NCBI RefSeq assembly: GCF_000091045.1
Contig: NC_006684.1
Span: forward strand, 1,120,001-1,170,000
Source of the DNA: Cryptococcus deneoformans JEC21
Lineage: Eukaryota; Basidiomycota; Tremellomycetes; Tremellales; Cryptococcaceae
Length of the DNA: 50,000 nucleotides
Direction of reading: 5' to 3'
Below the pieces are notes generated by a model. That model saw only the letters and a program-made list of their open reading frames with translations, did no database searches and was not told the origin of the DNA. Positions 29,285-40,696 of the stretch are shown in pieces. The position numbers were made by a program, and so were the translations under genes. How positions within the stretch are numbered: the first letter of the stretch is position 1; each line of letters starts with the position of its first letter.

Positions 29285-31638
29285 TCATCCGTCAGTCTGA
29301 TTTCTTTTTTTACCTTTGCTTTTTCTTTTTTTTTTGGCCAAAGAGATTTCGACTCACAATCCACTGTCCCATAATCGCGACCGGTACACCCCATGCATCT
29401 CTCCTGATCGTCACGCTAAACGCACATTTCATCTCCCTATACTCTTCCCCGATGGCTGTGCCCGCATCCGAGCTTGCACCGTCGTTGAACAGCATGTTTT
29501 GGTGGGGCAACGCAAGGTCGGGCGTGTAGGGTGCTTGTGGGGGCCCGGAAGTGGCTGATTTGGAAATGTGGTTGGAATTGGCGTTGGTGAGGTGACGCGG
29601 TGGGTGGCGAGTAAGGGAAAGGGGAATGTGGAGAGTACAGAATATAGACATTGCTCTTTGGCCTGATCCTCTTTGTTAGACGACTTTTTTCCGCGGGGGG
29701 GGGGGGACTTTCTTCACAGATGATGGGTAAACTTACTAGGGTCGAACGCGATTTTCGCGTATCCTTCCCAATATCTTACCGCACTGTCTTCATCCATGAG
29801 TTCGTAAACACAAAGTTGGCCATCACGGAACATGTATGCGGGAATACCGGTCAGGTTGGAAAACTCTTGGTTGGCTTTTTGAATTTCTCCCGTTCGTCGC
29901 CAGATACATGAAGGGGTATGGATAGCTGTCTCAAAGTGTCAGCGATTAACCGCCAGCGACTTGCTAGTGTGGAATGGACGGCTCACAAGCAAAAGCCCTG
30001 TCATACTCGAGCATCCATCGCTCCATAGCTTCTTCTACAAATACCAAGTCGACATTGGTCAATGTCTTTGCGATTTGCCTAAACTTTGGTCTGAAGCCAG
30101 CAAGAGCAGCAAGGATTCGTCGGCGAGATTCAGGTGAGATGCTCTTCCCGAATGCAGGTGTATTGGGCGCCAAAGCTGCTCTCGTTCATCATCATGAGCA
30201 TCAGAAGCGACTAAATTGGAGAAAAAAGAAAAGACGCACGAGCAACAGACAATCTACCGTTCCTCATTGCGGCCGTAGACCTCTGCGGGCTTTCGTCCGG
30301 TATCTCGGACCCGGCACGACTGTCCATCCTGGGTGCCGCCCGTCCAGACTCCATCCACTTGTTCATACGTTCGTATCCCTTGGCATAGTCGTAAGGCTTG
30401 AGAAGACCGGCATCGTACTTGGCCTTGATGACTTGTGCAAGACGAGAGGCACGGGTACCGTTTGGCTGATCAGCAGCCGCCATGAGGTATTTGTCGCTGT
30501 AGAAGACGTTACTATGTCAGTGGGAATATCGTTTTTAAGAGGGAGAGAAAGACTTGCATTCTGGACATTTGGTTGAGTTTGCCTTTGCCCTTGTTTAACC
30601 CAACACCGTATGGCGCCCCAGACGAAGAAAAGAGATTCGCGTCGGAAGAACTCGCAATGGATAAACTGTTGCTAGCGTCTGGCTTGTCCAGCTGGTTCAT
30701 GAAGGAGAGGAAATCATTGGGAAGATTAGGGACGCCCAAGTCTTTCATGAATTTGCTACAGGTTAGAATGTCAGATGTGCTTTGGAATATAGGCATGAAA
30801 TCAGCCCACCTCAAAGCAGCCAGCTCCCCGTCCTCTCTAGACGATCCCAATGGCGGCGGACCCATGATACCCGCATCCCCTGGGTTTTGAATCTGTTCTG
30901 AAGGAGCATCGCTGAACGGGATTTGAGCTGCGCCAGCATCGGGAAGTAATGGCCAGCTAGGGACAAAGTTGGAGTCGGTATACACTGGCATCGGCTGGGC
31001 TGAGGATGGCAAGACTTGGGACTGATTAAGAGACTGTTGCTGCTGAGTCTGTTGTTGTTGCTGCTCGCACCGCCAGCCTGTCAGCTGGGTCTTACTCGAC
31101 ACACACGACGCACCTGAGGTTCTTGCTTATGGGGAGACTGCTGGTTCTGGGGAGGCGGGGTGCAGTCACGGCAGAGATGGGGGATTTCTCGCTTGATACT
31201 GCGCATAGTCGTCAGCCACCGTCCACGCTGCAGACGTGCTGCTCACCATCGCTCACACGGCCTGCCGCCTTCGCACACCATATGGCTGCAAGTATTCAGC
31301 ATTCGACCATTCCTACACGGACACATCACCCACCTTCGCCTGCAGTACACGCACGCCTTCCCGGCCGACCTCTTCGTGCGCTTCTTCCGTGGCTCATCCG
31401 CCTTGCCGTGCTCCTCTGGCTCCTCCTTCACGCCGTGCTTCCTGGCCCCGGCGGGCGTCTTCTTCTGCGACGGCCCTGCGCTCTCGGAGGAGTCTGCGGA
31501 GGCGTGCTGGTCGGTGGCTGGCTGTGCTGCGTAGTAGAGCTGCTGCTGCTGCTGGCTGACCGGGGCGAATGTGTACAGGTCTGACTGCTGCGGGGGGAAG
31601 GGGTACCCCTGGAAGCTGCTGGGGGCGTTGTTCTGCAT
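29285..31638 (-). CDS. ERT1: Zn2Cys6 transcription activator of gluconeogenesis, ERT1/RDS2 family
   Basis: Ten exons on the minus strand (31638-31334, 31285-31247, 31198-31114, 31060-30810, 30755-30558, 30511-30240, 30175-29997, 29935-29737, 29662-29358, 29296-29285) give 614 residues. The zinc cluster near residues 96-125 is ACVYCRRSHMVCEGG then RPCERCIKREIPHLCRD, spliced from three exons, and is the sequence type peculiar to Ert1/Rds2. Further family blocks are YSDKYLMAAADQPNGTRA, AKYDAGLLKPYDYAKGY, and a PAS-like region IWRRTGEIQKANQEF, LCVYELMDEDSAVRYWEGY. The C-terminal FSVTIRRD block is also conserved. In yeast these factors activate gluconeogenic genes and respond to a shift from glucose. 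Intron 5 appears to use a GC donor (GCAAGT at 30557), and the acceptor of intron 6 is GAGCAG, which could be used at two positions 3 nt ap. Q-rich tracts lie near residues 29-33 and 144-155. ERT1 versus RDS2 is not resolved. Confidence 0.9.
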
Positions 31639-31864
31639 GGCGGGGGGGGATGCAGAAGGACGTGGTTTGTGTTTCTATGAAAGGCGGGGGCGGGGATTGG
31701 TCCGCGGCGAGCAAAGTTTATTTGTATTTTCGTGCTCCAAATTACAAATACACAAACACTATTTGTATTCATCCATCCCATGCATAATCCATGCATAACT
31801 CTATGTAACCCGCGCCGGGAATACCCGTACAACATGTCGTACAGCTCCCAGCCTGCTCTATGCA
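31639..31864. other. Spacer between the ERT1-like and IBtk-like genes
   Basis: These 226 nt separate the start of the ERT1-like gene from the stop of the IBtk-like gene, both on the minus strand. It has AT-rich repeats of the type ttacaaataca near 31740, which may be promoter or terminator sequence. Nothing else is recognised. Confidence 0.4.
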
Positions 31865-34800
31865 TCATGCCTTGCCCAACGCACGCGGGCCACTCCCGTC
31901 TCCTCGCCCGCCGTCATGTTTCCCACGTCCTTGGCTCGGCTGGCCGTGCGTGCCCGTCGGCGCAGCCCCGCCCTGCTTGTCCTCTCCTCGGCCATTCTGC
32001 CCACCCTGCCCACCTCCTCTACCTCGCCCTCCGCCGCCCCCGCCTCTTGCTTTCCCGCGTCCGCCTCGTCCTCGACCTCTTCCACTCTGGCCCTGCTGAT
32101 TGCCGCCCACAGCTCCCTGCCTAGTCTCCTTTGCGACCCTCGCTTCCTCCTCGTGCCACCACCGCATGAACTCTTCCTCCTGCACTCTTGCCCGTTCTGC
32201 TTCCTGCTCTTCCTCTTGAATTTCCCTCAGACTCTTCGCAGGCCTCCGTGCGAGCGCTTCGGCGGCTTCCCGCTCCTGCTGCTGGATCGCCAAGAGAGAT
32301 AGACCCTGTGCGACGGGCGAGACGCTGATCGGCGGAGGGGGGATGAATGTGCTTGGAGTGGACCACGCCGCGGTGGGCGTACTGCTCTTGCGCGGCTGCG
32401 TCGCAGGTGCTTGGAGTCTGACAGGAGTAATGACCTTGGCCGAGCCGGAGCGTTGGGGAGCCGGAGACGCCTGAGAGCCTGCGCTTCTGTTCAACGTGTT
32501 CGTGTTCGCGTTCGCGTTCGCGTTCGCGCTCGTGCTCGTGCTCGTGCTCGTGTTCCCTGGCGATCCCGTTCCGAGACCGTTAGTCGCCTGCTGACCTTGC
32601 AGCGCAGTAAACGACGTCTTCCTCACTTCAGTCGCTCTCCATGGGCCACCGGTAGAAGGACCTGCCGATGGAGGACTGCGTGCCAGCATACCCTTGGAAG
32701 GCGCAGCCCCAGACGCCGGCAGCGGGAACCCGCCTCGCGCCGCTGAACCATTTCCGACCGCAGATGCCACCACAGGCATGGATACAGGCTTCAAAGGCGT
32801 CTTGGCAGCCGCAGTCTCCGCCATGATACTCCGCAAATCAGCCTTACCAGTCTCCACAGTCTTTGATTTCCATATCGGTGTCTTGGCCGGTGTCGACGAG
32901 CCAGACGTGGAAGCAGCAGGCTGGAAAGGTGTAGCACCAAGACTCAGAGGCGTCATTGACCTCGAGCCCCTATTCGGTGTCCGTACTTCCGATGCACTGG
33001 TCGTTGGCGTCGGCAGATCGTCGTCCATCTGGAAGATACCATCCGCAGCTGATGATTTGTCAGAGACTTCAGCACTGGGATTGACCATTGGTGAAGGTGG
33101 CGGTTTACGTCTCGGTGCCACCGGCTTGGCCGAAGAAAGGTCGACAGGCGACATCGCTGACCTCGCCCTATATTTGAAAGGTTGTCGCACAATCGGCGCC
33201 GGGATGTCTTGCACCAACAGCCATTCTCGGTGTTTTGCCATCAACTCCTTCACGAGCACCCCTTCTCTCGCCACAGGGGATCGTTTCTTCTGCTTCTCGG
33301 CAATAACACTCGACAGATCCTGCAGAACGCTCTGCTCCATTTCGTCTAACAAGCCGCTCTCAAGCATGGTTTCCAGACATGAGATGATGTAGTCAAAAAC
33401 GGAAAGTTTGAGCGTGTTGGCTTGATAAAAAGATGCTTCAGAGGCAAGCGCAGCGGCGTTGAAGGCATTGCAATGGCGGATAATAGCTCGGGAGCAGACA
33501 AGGACAAGGCGGTCAAGAAGAAGCTCCGTCTGTTAAATGTAAGCAAAAACGAATATCAAAAAATAAAAATAAAAATAAAAAATGAGGATCACTTACAGCT
33601 GCAGCCATGACTTCAAAGACAAAGTCCAAGAACTCGTCCAATGTATCTTGATCTATCCCCGTGCTCGTCAGTTGAACCTCCAAAAGAACCACTGACACAC
33701 AAACTTACGAAGATAATCAAACAAGTCATCCTCCACCCCTTCATACATCCACCTGAACACCAGCTTCATCGGCGTCCATTTCAAGTGGGTCATCCTCACC
33801 ACCACCGCCCCTTCACTCTTCCTGTTCAACGTCCAATCTCGGTCTTCAAACATTGCCTCAAAGAACGGACACCTGGCCCTCAAGATCACAGAATTACAAG
33901 AAACCTGTTTATCCGATAAAAATATGGTGACATCGCATGGTGATTCAGGCCCCGCTGGGACGGTAAAAGTCGTGTTGAAGAAGGACTGCATGTCTGACGA
34001 GAGAGTATGATGGGGAAGAGGTTGCTTGGCGGCATAGGAGAGGACAGAGGATAGAGGCGAAAGATCGAGTTCGTCGGCAAGGGCTTTGAGCTCAGACTTG
34101 ATGTCTCCTACAGGGATTTTTTCCGCGGCGTACTTGTCTTGAATGATGCGCGCTACACGAGCATCCCAGATGGCGGCAACGTCATCAGAGTACAGATACT
34201 GTATGAGTAGCAAACCAACGAGGGGATGGCACGCTTCCACCTTGATGGCAGGGGACGTGCCATACGATCCCAAGGAGAGTACATTGCTCGTGTACTCCCC
34301 TGCAAGCAATTGGGCAATTTTCACAGCCCTCATGGAGAGAATGGCGCTGTGTACTGGGATCGCCAAACCCTGGATGATCAGATGACAATCACTGCTTAGT
34401 AGCGGGTCACTCCAAGCGAATAAAGAATCTCCCTCGCCTGTTCTCCACCTTGACAAAATAGTACACATCTTGAGAGCGATGGATGTATCTTTAGCGACAG
34501 AGTTGGTGCTCTCATCATCTTCTTCCTCATCGTCGTCAGTCTTTTTACTGTTCGCGTTCAATTTTTCAAAGTCTTCGGCTGTCATCTGATGCTCCAATCG
34601 GTGAAAATGAGGCTGCAGTAAGAATAAATCTTCCTCAAGCGTCTTCCCAACCAGCTTGATAGGCGTTGGCCTAGCATCAACGCGGATAGCACCAAACGCC
34701 CCGGATTCATTTGTGGCGACTTTGATGACTCGTTGCAGATAGGGAATACGACGAAATTTGAGTTGGCCAGAGCCCGATTTTAAGCGTTGGCGAACAAATA

Positions 34801-36578
34801 CGTGACCCGAATGGGTGCACACAATGACTGTGCCGTCAGATCCTATAGCGACATCCTATAAACAGACATATGATTCAGCTGATATGTATTGAGCAAAATA
34901 GAAGTATGGGGACACACCTTGACAGCAGTAAAATTCTTTCTCAGCGCCCACACAATTTGAGGCTTGACAACTACATGTCGCCCATCCTTATATACATCTT
35001 CCATGGGATTTGGTAACGTGAATGTAAACACGTCTCCAATGGAGGACAGGGCTGCAAAAGAGGAGGCGCTACTGGCCACCTTCGTGATCATTGGCTTTAA
35101 AGTGGTTTGTGGTGGTCGAAAGGGAAACGCTTCGGGAAGAAGCCGAGGAATGGAGAATGAAATTTTGAAGTTTGTATCGCCGTGGAAGCAAATGACTTCA
35201 GAAGTATCGAGAAGGCAGATCATAGCGTAATCGGAAAACGCAATGTCGACGACCGGTTGAGTGATTGAAGTCACTCGTCTTGGCACTGTCTGAACAGGGT
35301 TTGACGCCTTGTCGTACCCCAAGTGACCGGCGTTAGTACCCCAGGTCCAGACCGCATCTGCTGTCCAACAAGCACTGGCCATCCTACCCGCTGCGACACC
35401 TCTGACAAATTCTTTCTTCAGAGGGCCGACAATTCTCTTGGGAGACACTTGAATAAGATCATCACCCTCCTTCCCCATACCCGCAGGCTTTTCCGGCGCT
35501 TCAATGACATAGCCCAGCTGTGAAAACCGATTGTATCCCCAAGAAAGAATATATCCGCCCGATGTCAAAGCCAGCGTGTGGTCTTGCCCTAAAGCAATTG
35601 ACACAATCGAATGCTGTAGATCAGTCATGGGCACAAGAGCCAGTTGAGAATGGATCGATTTTCCCAATCTTCCATTGGCGCCGAAACCGCACAGGCTGAG
35701 GTTACCCCTACTTTCAGAGGTTATGACTCCCGTGTGAAGTTTGGACATTACAACATCTTTAACACCAACATGACTGAATTTTTGGGAAGGATCCGAACGG
35801 CCAGCGGCTTGTGCTTGGGTGAGAAGATTGATATGATCGGGAAACGCTTTGTCTGACTGGTCACCTGTGCCGAGAGCGAAATTGCCTGTGCCGGTTCGTA
35901 TGTCAAAGGACATCATCGATTAAACGGTGGTAGACTCACGATTGACTCCCCATACGAACAGATCTGTGCCATTGCCATTTTGTGGCGGGTTAGTCTAGGC
36001 TTTGTCAGCGTTTTTTCCTTTAAATGAAATATCACCAGACTGACCCCATCGACAGTACCATTATACAAATCATACGCCGCCATGCCCTCTGCGTCTTTTA
36101 TCGACGTATCAATATCATTCCTCAGCAACAAATCCCTAGCTGCCCGTATGTTCCCCACAAACAGAGCGCGATGTAGAGCTGTGTAACCGGATTCTTGATC
36201 TTGGAGGTTAACTTGTAGCTGCGGGTGTCGAAGCAAAATCTGAAAGAATGTGTAGGCCATTGGCGTTGTAGATGATGCAGCAAGGTGTAGAACACTGGAT
36301 GGTTCGTCAAATGGTAAGTATTATCCAGTATGGGGCCCATGAACGAGTGGCACTTACGTCCTCCCAAACATATCCCTCTCGTTTGGATCCGCCTTGCCAC
36401 TCGCGCCCATTCCACTCATCATCCAGCTTTTGCCATTACCCCCTGAGGCACTACTTGGCCCTAAGCCCCCTCCCCCACCATTGCCTCCCTTGGGAGTACA
36501 ACCTCCGGCAGTCCCATCGAGCTCCTGCCGAAAGGCTTTGACATTACCATTCAGAAAGTGAACGTGTAGATTTGGCAT
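31865..36578 (-). CDS. Ankyrin-RCC1-BTB protein, IBtk/Btb3-like (probable Cullin-3 adaptor)
   Basis: Seven exons on the minus strand (36578-36358, 36294-36045, 35994-35940, 35885-34918, 34855-33709, 33652-33597, 33529-31865) give 1,453 residues, close to human IBTK. Order of parts: a Gly-rich N-terminus; ankyrin repeats from about 74 to 155 (RTVLHLAAS, GYTALHRALFVGNIRAARDL); RCC1-type repeats from about 170 to 500 (DLFVWGVN, ALGTGDQSD, ILSWGYNRFSQLGY, VWTWGTNAGHLGY); a first BTB/POZ near 640 (DCHLIIQGLAIPVHSAIL); a second BTB near 810 (PCDVTIFLSDKQVSCNSVIL); a BACK-like helical part (LLLDRLVLVCSRAIIRHCN). A long disordered region follows, ending in an RGG-type tail (RGRGRGGRGKARGGGG). Human IBTK and fission yeast Btb3 are Cullin-3 adaptors, so a ubiquitin-ligase role is inferred. 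A hexanucleotide repeat at 32498-32554 encodes Ser-Thr then Ala-Asn dipeptides. Confidence 0.9.
32498..32554. repeat. Coding hexanucleotide microsatellite in the IBtk-like gene
   Basis: On the plus strand the run alternates GTTCGC-type and GTGCTC-type hexamers. On the coding minus strand it encodes (ST)n followed by (AN)n and (TN). The unit length of six keeps the frame when copies are gained or lost, so it may vary between strains. Confidence 0.85.
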
Positions 36579-37686
36579 ACGAAATTTTCAGATCGACTGA
36601 CCGCAGCAAAGACAAAGAACAACCGAGGAAGGGGGCCTCGGTATGACTTGTCTGCAGCGGGGAGTCGGTGAAGTTGCAGTGCTCCTGAAGCTGAGAACTG
36701 CTGTTTTCCTCAAGGATCTGCGGCTTTTGTTGGCGGATGAGGACCAGACGGTCGACGCTGCTTTCGACGCTACGGGAGGTGTGTAGATATGTCGCCGGGG
36801 ATCTGGATATGAGCAGAGCTTGCAAAATCCTTGTCCGAAAGTGAATTGAAGGAATTGTAAAAGAGAAATGAAAATGTAAACGAAATGTAATAGAACGATG
36901 GCGAGTAGTGGATTCAGTTTCGCGTAAACGTTTATGGTGGAGGCAACAAATCATGATGCGTCACATCTTCATCTTCTACTCATCGTGCACCGTTCAAGTA
37001 TAAAATGATAACTTGCATATAACCAGCAAAGCTCTCGCAAGAAAAAAAAAATACATGGAAGTACGTCATTACAGAATAATATGTACCCACTGCATAGACC
37101 AGCTACTTCAGTTTTCCGCGCCGGTGAGTAACAATGGGGGCAAGACACTCCTGAGCATTTGGAGGCCGCCAGCAACAATCTCGGTGTTCCTAAAATAGCA
37201 AGACGATTTTGGTAATCATCGCTCGCAGAGTGTTAAGCACCTTTGGAATATGTGAAAGGATGAAACAACAGCTCGACAACACGGCAAAACACCCACTCGC
37301 CTTACGCCAACTGACTGCCCTGCCTTGGTGTCGAGATCTTGTACAGTTCCCGAGATAAAATGATATCCGGCGCCTGTGAAGTATCGTTCCCGTGGAAGTG
37401 GCTTGCGCCTCGGAAAGATAGCAAATGAACGTCGGAAGCTTCAAAGAAGCATCGGTCTATGCTCGAGTGACACCGATCCCCTACACCACATATGGGTGAA
37501 GACGAAATGTAGGCCACTAAGCAAGAAATAATGGAAACAGAAGAGAAGAGGCAGCATATACCTATGAAAGGGTTTGGCATTCATTGCTAATGCATACGAT
37601 GTAAAGTTGTACACTAAGTAGTGGAGTCAGCGCTGATGATTACAATTGACCACATGACTTACGTATCGAAAGTATCGAAAAAGTAA
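36579..37686. other. Region between the IBtk-like and RPT3 genes, with likely RPT3 3' UTR introns
   Basis: The left part must hold the IBtk-like promoter. In the right part, downstream of the RPT3 stop on the minus strand, two intron-like units are visible: 37662-37614 (GTAAGT, CTGAC, TACTTAG; 49 nt) and 37561-37517 (GTATAT...CTTAG; 45 nt). They suggest a spliced 3' UTR or a separate non-coding transcript. A 92-codon frame on the minus strand (37302-37580) has an apolar start but no recognised motif, and overlaps the second intron-like unit. I do not call it a gene. Confidence 0.45.
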
Positions 37687-39503
37687 TTACCGATCTGTTG
37701 AACAATAAGAAATCCCAAGTCAGCCACTGTCCATCAACGTGTTCAGAAGAACGACTTACAAAACTCGTGAGTCTCGTCGTTACGCTTGACAACAGACTAA
37801 GATGAGAAGAGAAACAAAAGAGTTAGCTTTGAATTTCGAAAGACGACAAATGAAGCAAGAACGCGGCGTTTTGCAAAGCGCCGACGCGGAGTCGCGAGTG
37901 TGGCACTCTGCACTCACCTTCCAGGCTTCCTCAAAATCAATTGGCAAAATGACATATCGGTTCTTTCGCACAGCTATAAGGTATTGAACATAGGTCAGCT
38001 CCTGTCTTGATGCTGCACTAAATGATTTACCTTGGAGACCGGCGGCTTGACAGATGGAGGCAATTTGAGCAGAACTGAGCAGGTCCGGTCGGGACACGTC
38101 TGTCATGGCGTCAGAGTGCAATCCGTAAAATCCACGAGCTTCATAACTAAGGAGCTTACAATCCTCAAGGTCGACGTCGGGACCCAGATTCATTTTAGAA
38201 GTGACGGTCTGGAAAATCAAGCGCCTCTCACGTCTAGAGGGATTGGGCATCTCAATCTTCCTGTCCAAACGACCAGGACGAAGCAACGCAGGGTCAAGAG
38301 TATCCGCTCGGTTGGTGGCCATAATGACCTAATGCAAAAGTTAATAAACCCAGGTATTGCGAATGTCCAAATAAACGGCACTCACCTTGACGTTGGTTTG
38401 TTGGTCGAACCCGTCCATTTGGGTAAGTAGCTCGATCAAGATACGCTGCACTTCACGGTCCGAACCGGTTTGAGCATCGAAACGCTTTGTGGCAATGGCG
38501 TCAACTTCATCGATAAAGATGATACATGGGGAGTTTTCTCGGGCCAATCGGAAAACGTCTCGGACCATACGAGGACCCTGTCGCATTTGTCAGTCATGCT
38601 TTCAGAGGTGGATAAAAATCCGCTCACTTCACCCAAATACTTCTGCACAAATTCGGAGCCAACGACACGAATGAATGCGGCCTTGGTTGCGTTGGCAACA
38701 GCCTTAACAAGCATAGTCTTACCAGTACCTTATCATTACGTTTTAGCCTTCAACTGGAACTCTAGACAGAGATCAACGCACCTGGAGGACCATAGAGCAG
38801 CACGCCTCTAGGTGGATCTATTCCGATCTTCCTGTACAGGTCTTGTTGTACAAGTGGCAACTCGACCGCCTCCCTGATTTCCTGCTTTTGTGAATCCAGG
38901 CCACCAATGTCCGAGTACTTCACGTCCGGCTTTTCATCCGCTCCCAACATCGCAATAGATGAATCTGCTTCTGGTGGGAGAATATCTACCAGAGCATTTG
39001 AGTGGCGGTGAAGAGCCACAGAAGAAGATGGTTTGAGAAGTTCACGATCCAGAGTGGAAAGGATTCGGACAACATAATTGGAGCCAGTTGTACTTCCAAC
39101 AATGGCTCGTCGTTCATCAACGGGTTCGAGGAATTGGCCAATGACCAATGGAACAGATTGAATTCGCTTGACTTCTTCCTGTGCCCTCAGAAGTTCTCTT
39201 CTCAGGTTCTGGGTCTCGTCACGGATGTACTCCTGTGCCATTGCTTAATCAGCTCAGTTCAAATCAACAATCAACACAGCAGCCGTACCTCTTGGAGCTG
39301 TAAAAACTCTCGATGGGCTTCAAGCCTCTTCCAAGTACTGTAGAGTTCTTCACTGCCACTAGGCAGAGAGTTGAGGAGATTTTGCTTCTCCGAGATTTGA
39401 GCTGGGAGGGAGGGGTCCTACGTCAAAGTCAGTACCCCATGTTGTCCGGCTCTTCACGATTCTTCCTCACCTCCATTTTGAGGTCAATGCCGATCTCTTC
39501 CAT
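37687..39503 (-). CDS. RPT3: 26S proteasome regulatory particle AAA-ATPase Rpt3
   Basis: Ten exons on the minus strand (39503-39471, 39417-39289, 39232-38782, 38728-38628, 38577-38386, 38328-38160, 38099-38031, 37973-37918, 37796-37760, 37694-37687) give 414 residues, matching the Rpt3/PSMC4 family. A coiled coil begins near residue 40 ([20 protein letters not shown]). An OB-type domain precedes the AAA module, which has Walker A GPPGTGKT at about 202-209 (split by an intron inside the glycine codon), Walker [10 protein letters not shown], and the second region of homology [19 protein letters not shown]. The sequence ends DETHEFYR, so it has a C-terminal hydrophobic-Tyr-X motif that docks into the 20S ring and opens the gate. 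The tyrosine codon is itself split by the last intron, leaving a coding exon of 8 nt. It diverges from ELF1. Confidence 0.96.
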
Positions 39504-39772
39504 GTTCTTCGATGAGTACTAGAATGGCTAAGATATGAGTGTAGAAAAGATGCAGTTATAGGTTTATGACATCTGTCGAGTTGTCGATGACCAAACGCGC
39601 GTCCTCGGTCGTCGGGTCGTGGAGTTATCCCGATCTCCGCATCGCCGCTTCTTGAGATGAGCTCTTCTTGCCCTTCTTCTTCGTGGTGCTGCCGCTGCCG
39701 ACTTATCAACGAACCCGTCTCGTCTATATATACGAACAAGCTCTTCCTTACATCCTTTTTAACACAGACAAA
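39504..39772. promoter_or_regulatory. Divergent RPT3/ELF1 promoter
   Basis: The 269 nt between the two starts include ctatatata at 39724-39732, about 41 nt upstream of the ELF1 ATG, a probable TATA element for ELF1. Pyrimidine-rich CTTCTT stretches lie at 39660-39690. I did not find an exact match to the yeast proteasome element GGTGGCAAA. Confidence 0.45.
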
Positions 39773-40514
39773 ATGGGTAAAAGAAAGGCCGCCAAGAAGC
39801 CAGTTGCCAAAAAGAAGGCAGAACCACTATGTGCGTATGCCGATATGGCTACATATCGTTGCTGACAGTCACTTATGCAGCGAGTGTTTTTAAATGCCTG
39901 TTTTGTAACCACGACAAAGCTGTCAATGTAAAGCTGTATGTAAATTTCGGGCATTCGACTATGGGCATCCCTAACTGGATTGTCCGATTCCCAGTGACAA
40001 AGCCACCATGTTCGGTCACTTGCATTGTAAAGTTTGCGGACAGAAATATAGTACACCTATAAATAGTGGGTTTGCATGAATAACAACACCCACACATCTG
40101 CTGACATACCGTAAACATAACAGACCTTTCAGCAGCCGTTGATGTTTACTGCGAGTAAGTTGAATGACGTCCGATTTGTATATGAAAATTCTTAACAAGT
40201 TGTCAGTTGGGTCGACGCATGTGAGGAGGTTCGACAACAACAGCCTCCTAAACAACGGTAAGTATCTGTGCATCTATAGATTGGTATTGCATACTCATAC
40301 AAACTGTAGTGCGCCCCGAGGCCCTGATCCTCTTACTCATGGCCAGGCAGGAGGAGCTGGATATGACCCTGAAGGAGCTGAAGAAGACGACGAAGAGCAG
40401 GAGTATAACTTCAATGATAAGGATGAGGAAGAGGATGACAGACGGAAAGAACCTGAAGATAGGGCAGGGAAGAGGAGGAAAGTGCAAGAAGAGTCTGAGG
40501 ACGAGGATGACTAA
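39773..40514 (+). CDS. ELF1: Transcription elongation factor Elf1 (ELOF1)
   Basis: Six short exons (39773-39830, 39881-39935, 39995-40065, 40124-40154, 40207-40257, 40310-40514) give 156 residues. The basic N-terminus MGKRKAAKKPVAKKKAEPL is followed by the Elf1 zinc ribbon: FKCLFCNHDKAVNVKL, then HCKVCGQKYSTP, two CxxC pairs. LSAAVDVYCDWVDACEEV completes the fold. The core equals human ELOF1 in size; the C-terminus adds an acidic, lysine-containing tail (EEDDEEQEYNFNDKDEEEDD), as in yeast Elf1. Elf1 sits at the RNA polymerase II entry tunnel, helps passage through nucleosomes, and acts in transcription-coupled repair. The codon phases of all five introns match. A TATA-like box lies about 41 nt upstream. 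Confidence 0.95.
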
Positions 40515-40696
40515 GCGCTGTGCGCTATGTAGTTTTGGGTTGAAGGGCCAGGGGATCCATTTGCATGTATGTTTACCATCCTTGATCTGACAAAGCTTGT
40601 TGGAAGGTATTGCTTTGCATGGCATAGCCGTATCACATGGCTTGATACACAATATAGGAAGGCTTAGCAGGCTGCTGGAATGACTGAAGCGAGTTG

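Noticed and set aside
29974..30576. 200-codon plus-strand frame
   Set aside because: It lies opposite several exons of the ERT1-like gene, whose zinc cluster and PAS-like blocks are clear. It is a shadow.
32694..33392. 232-codon plus-strand frame
   Set aside because: It is antisense to the disordered part of the IBtk-like gene; GC-rich coding DNA leaves the opposite strand open by chance.
37302..37580. 92-codon minus-strand frame with a signal-peptide-like start
   Set aside because: The apolar N-terminus lies inside a good intron-like unit (37561-37517) downstream of RPT3, so it is probably not translated as read.
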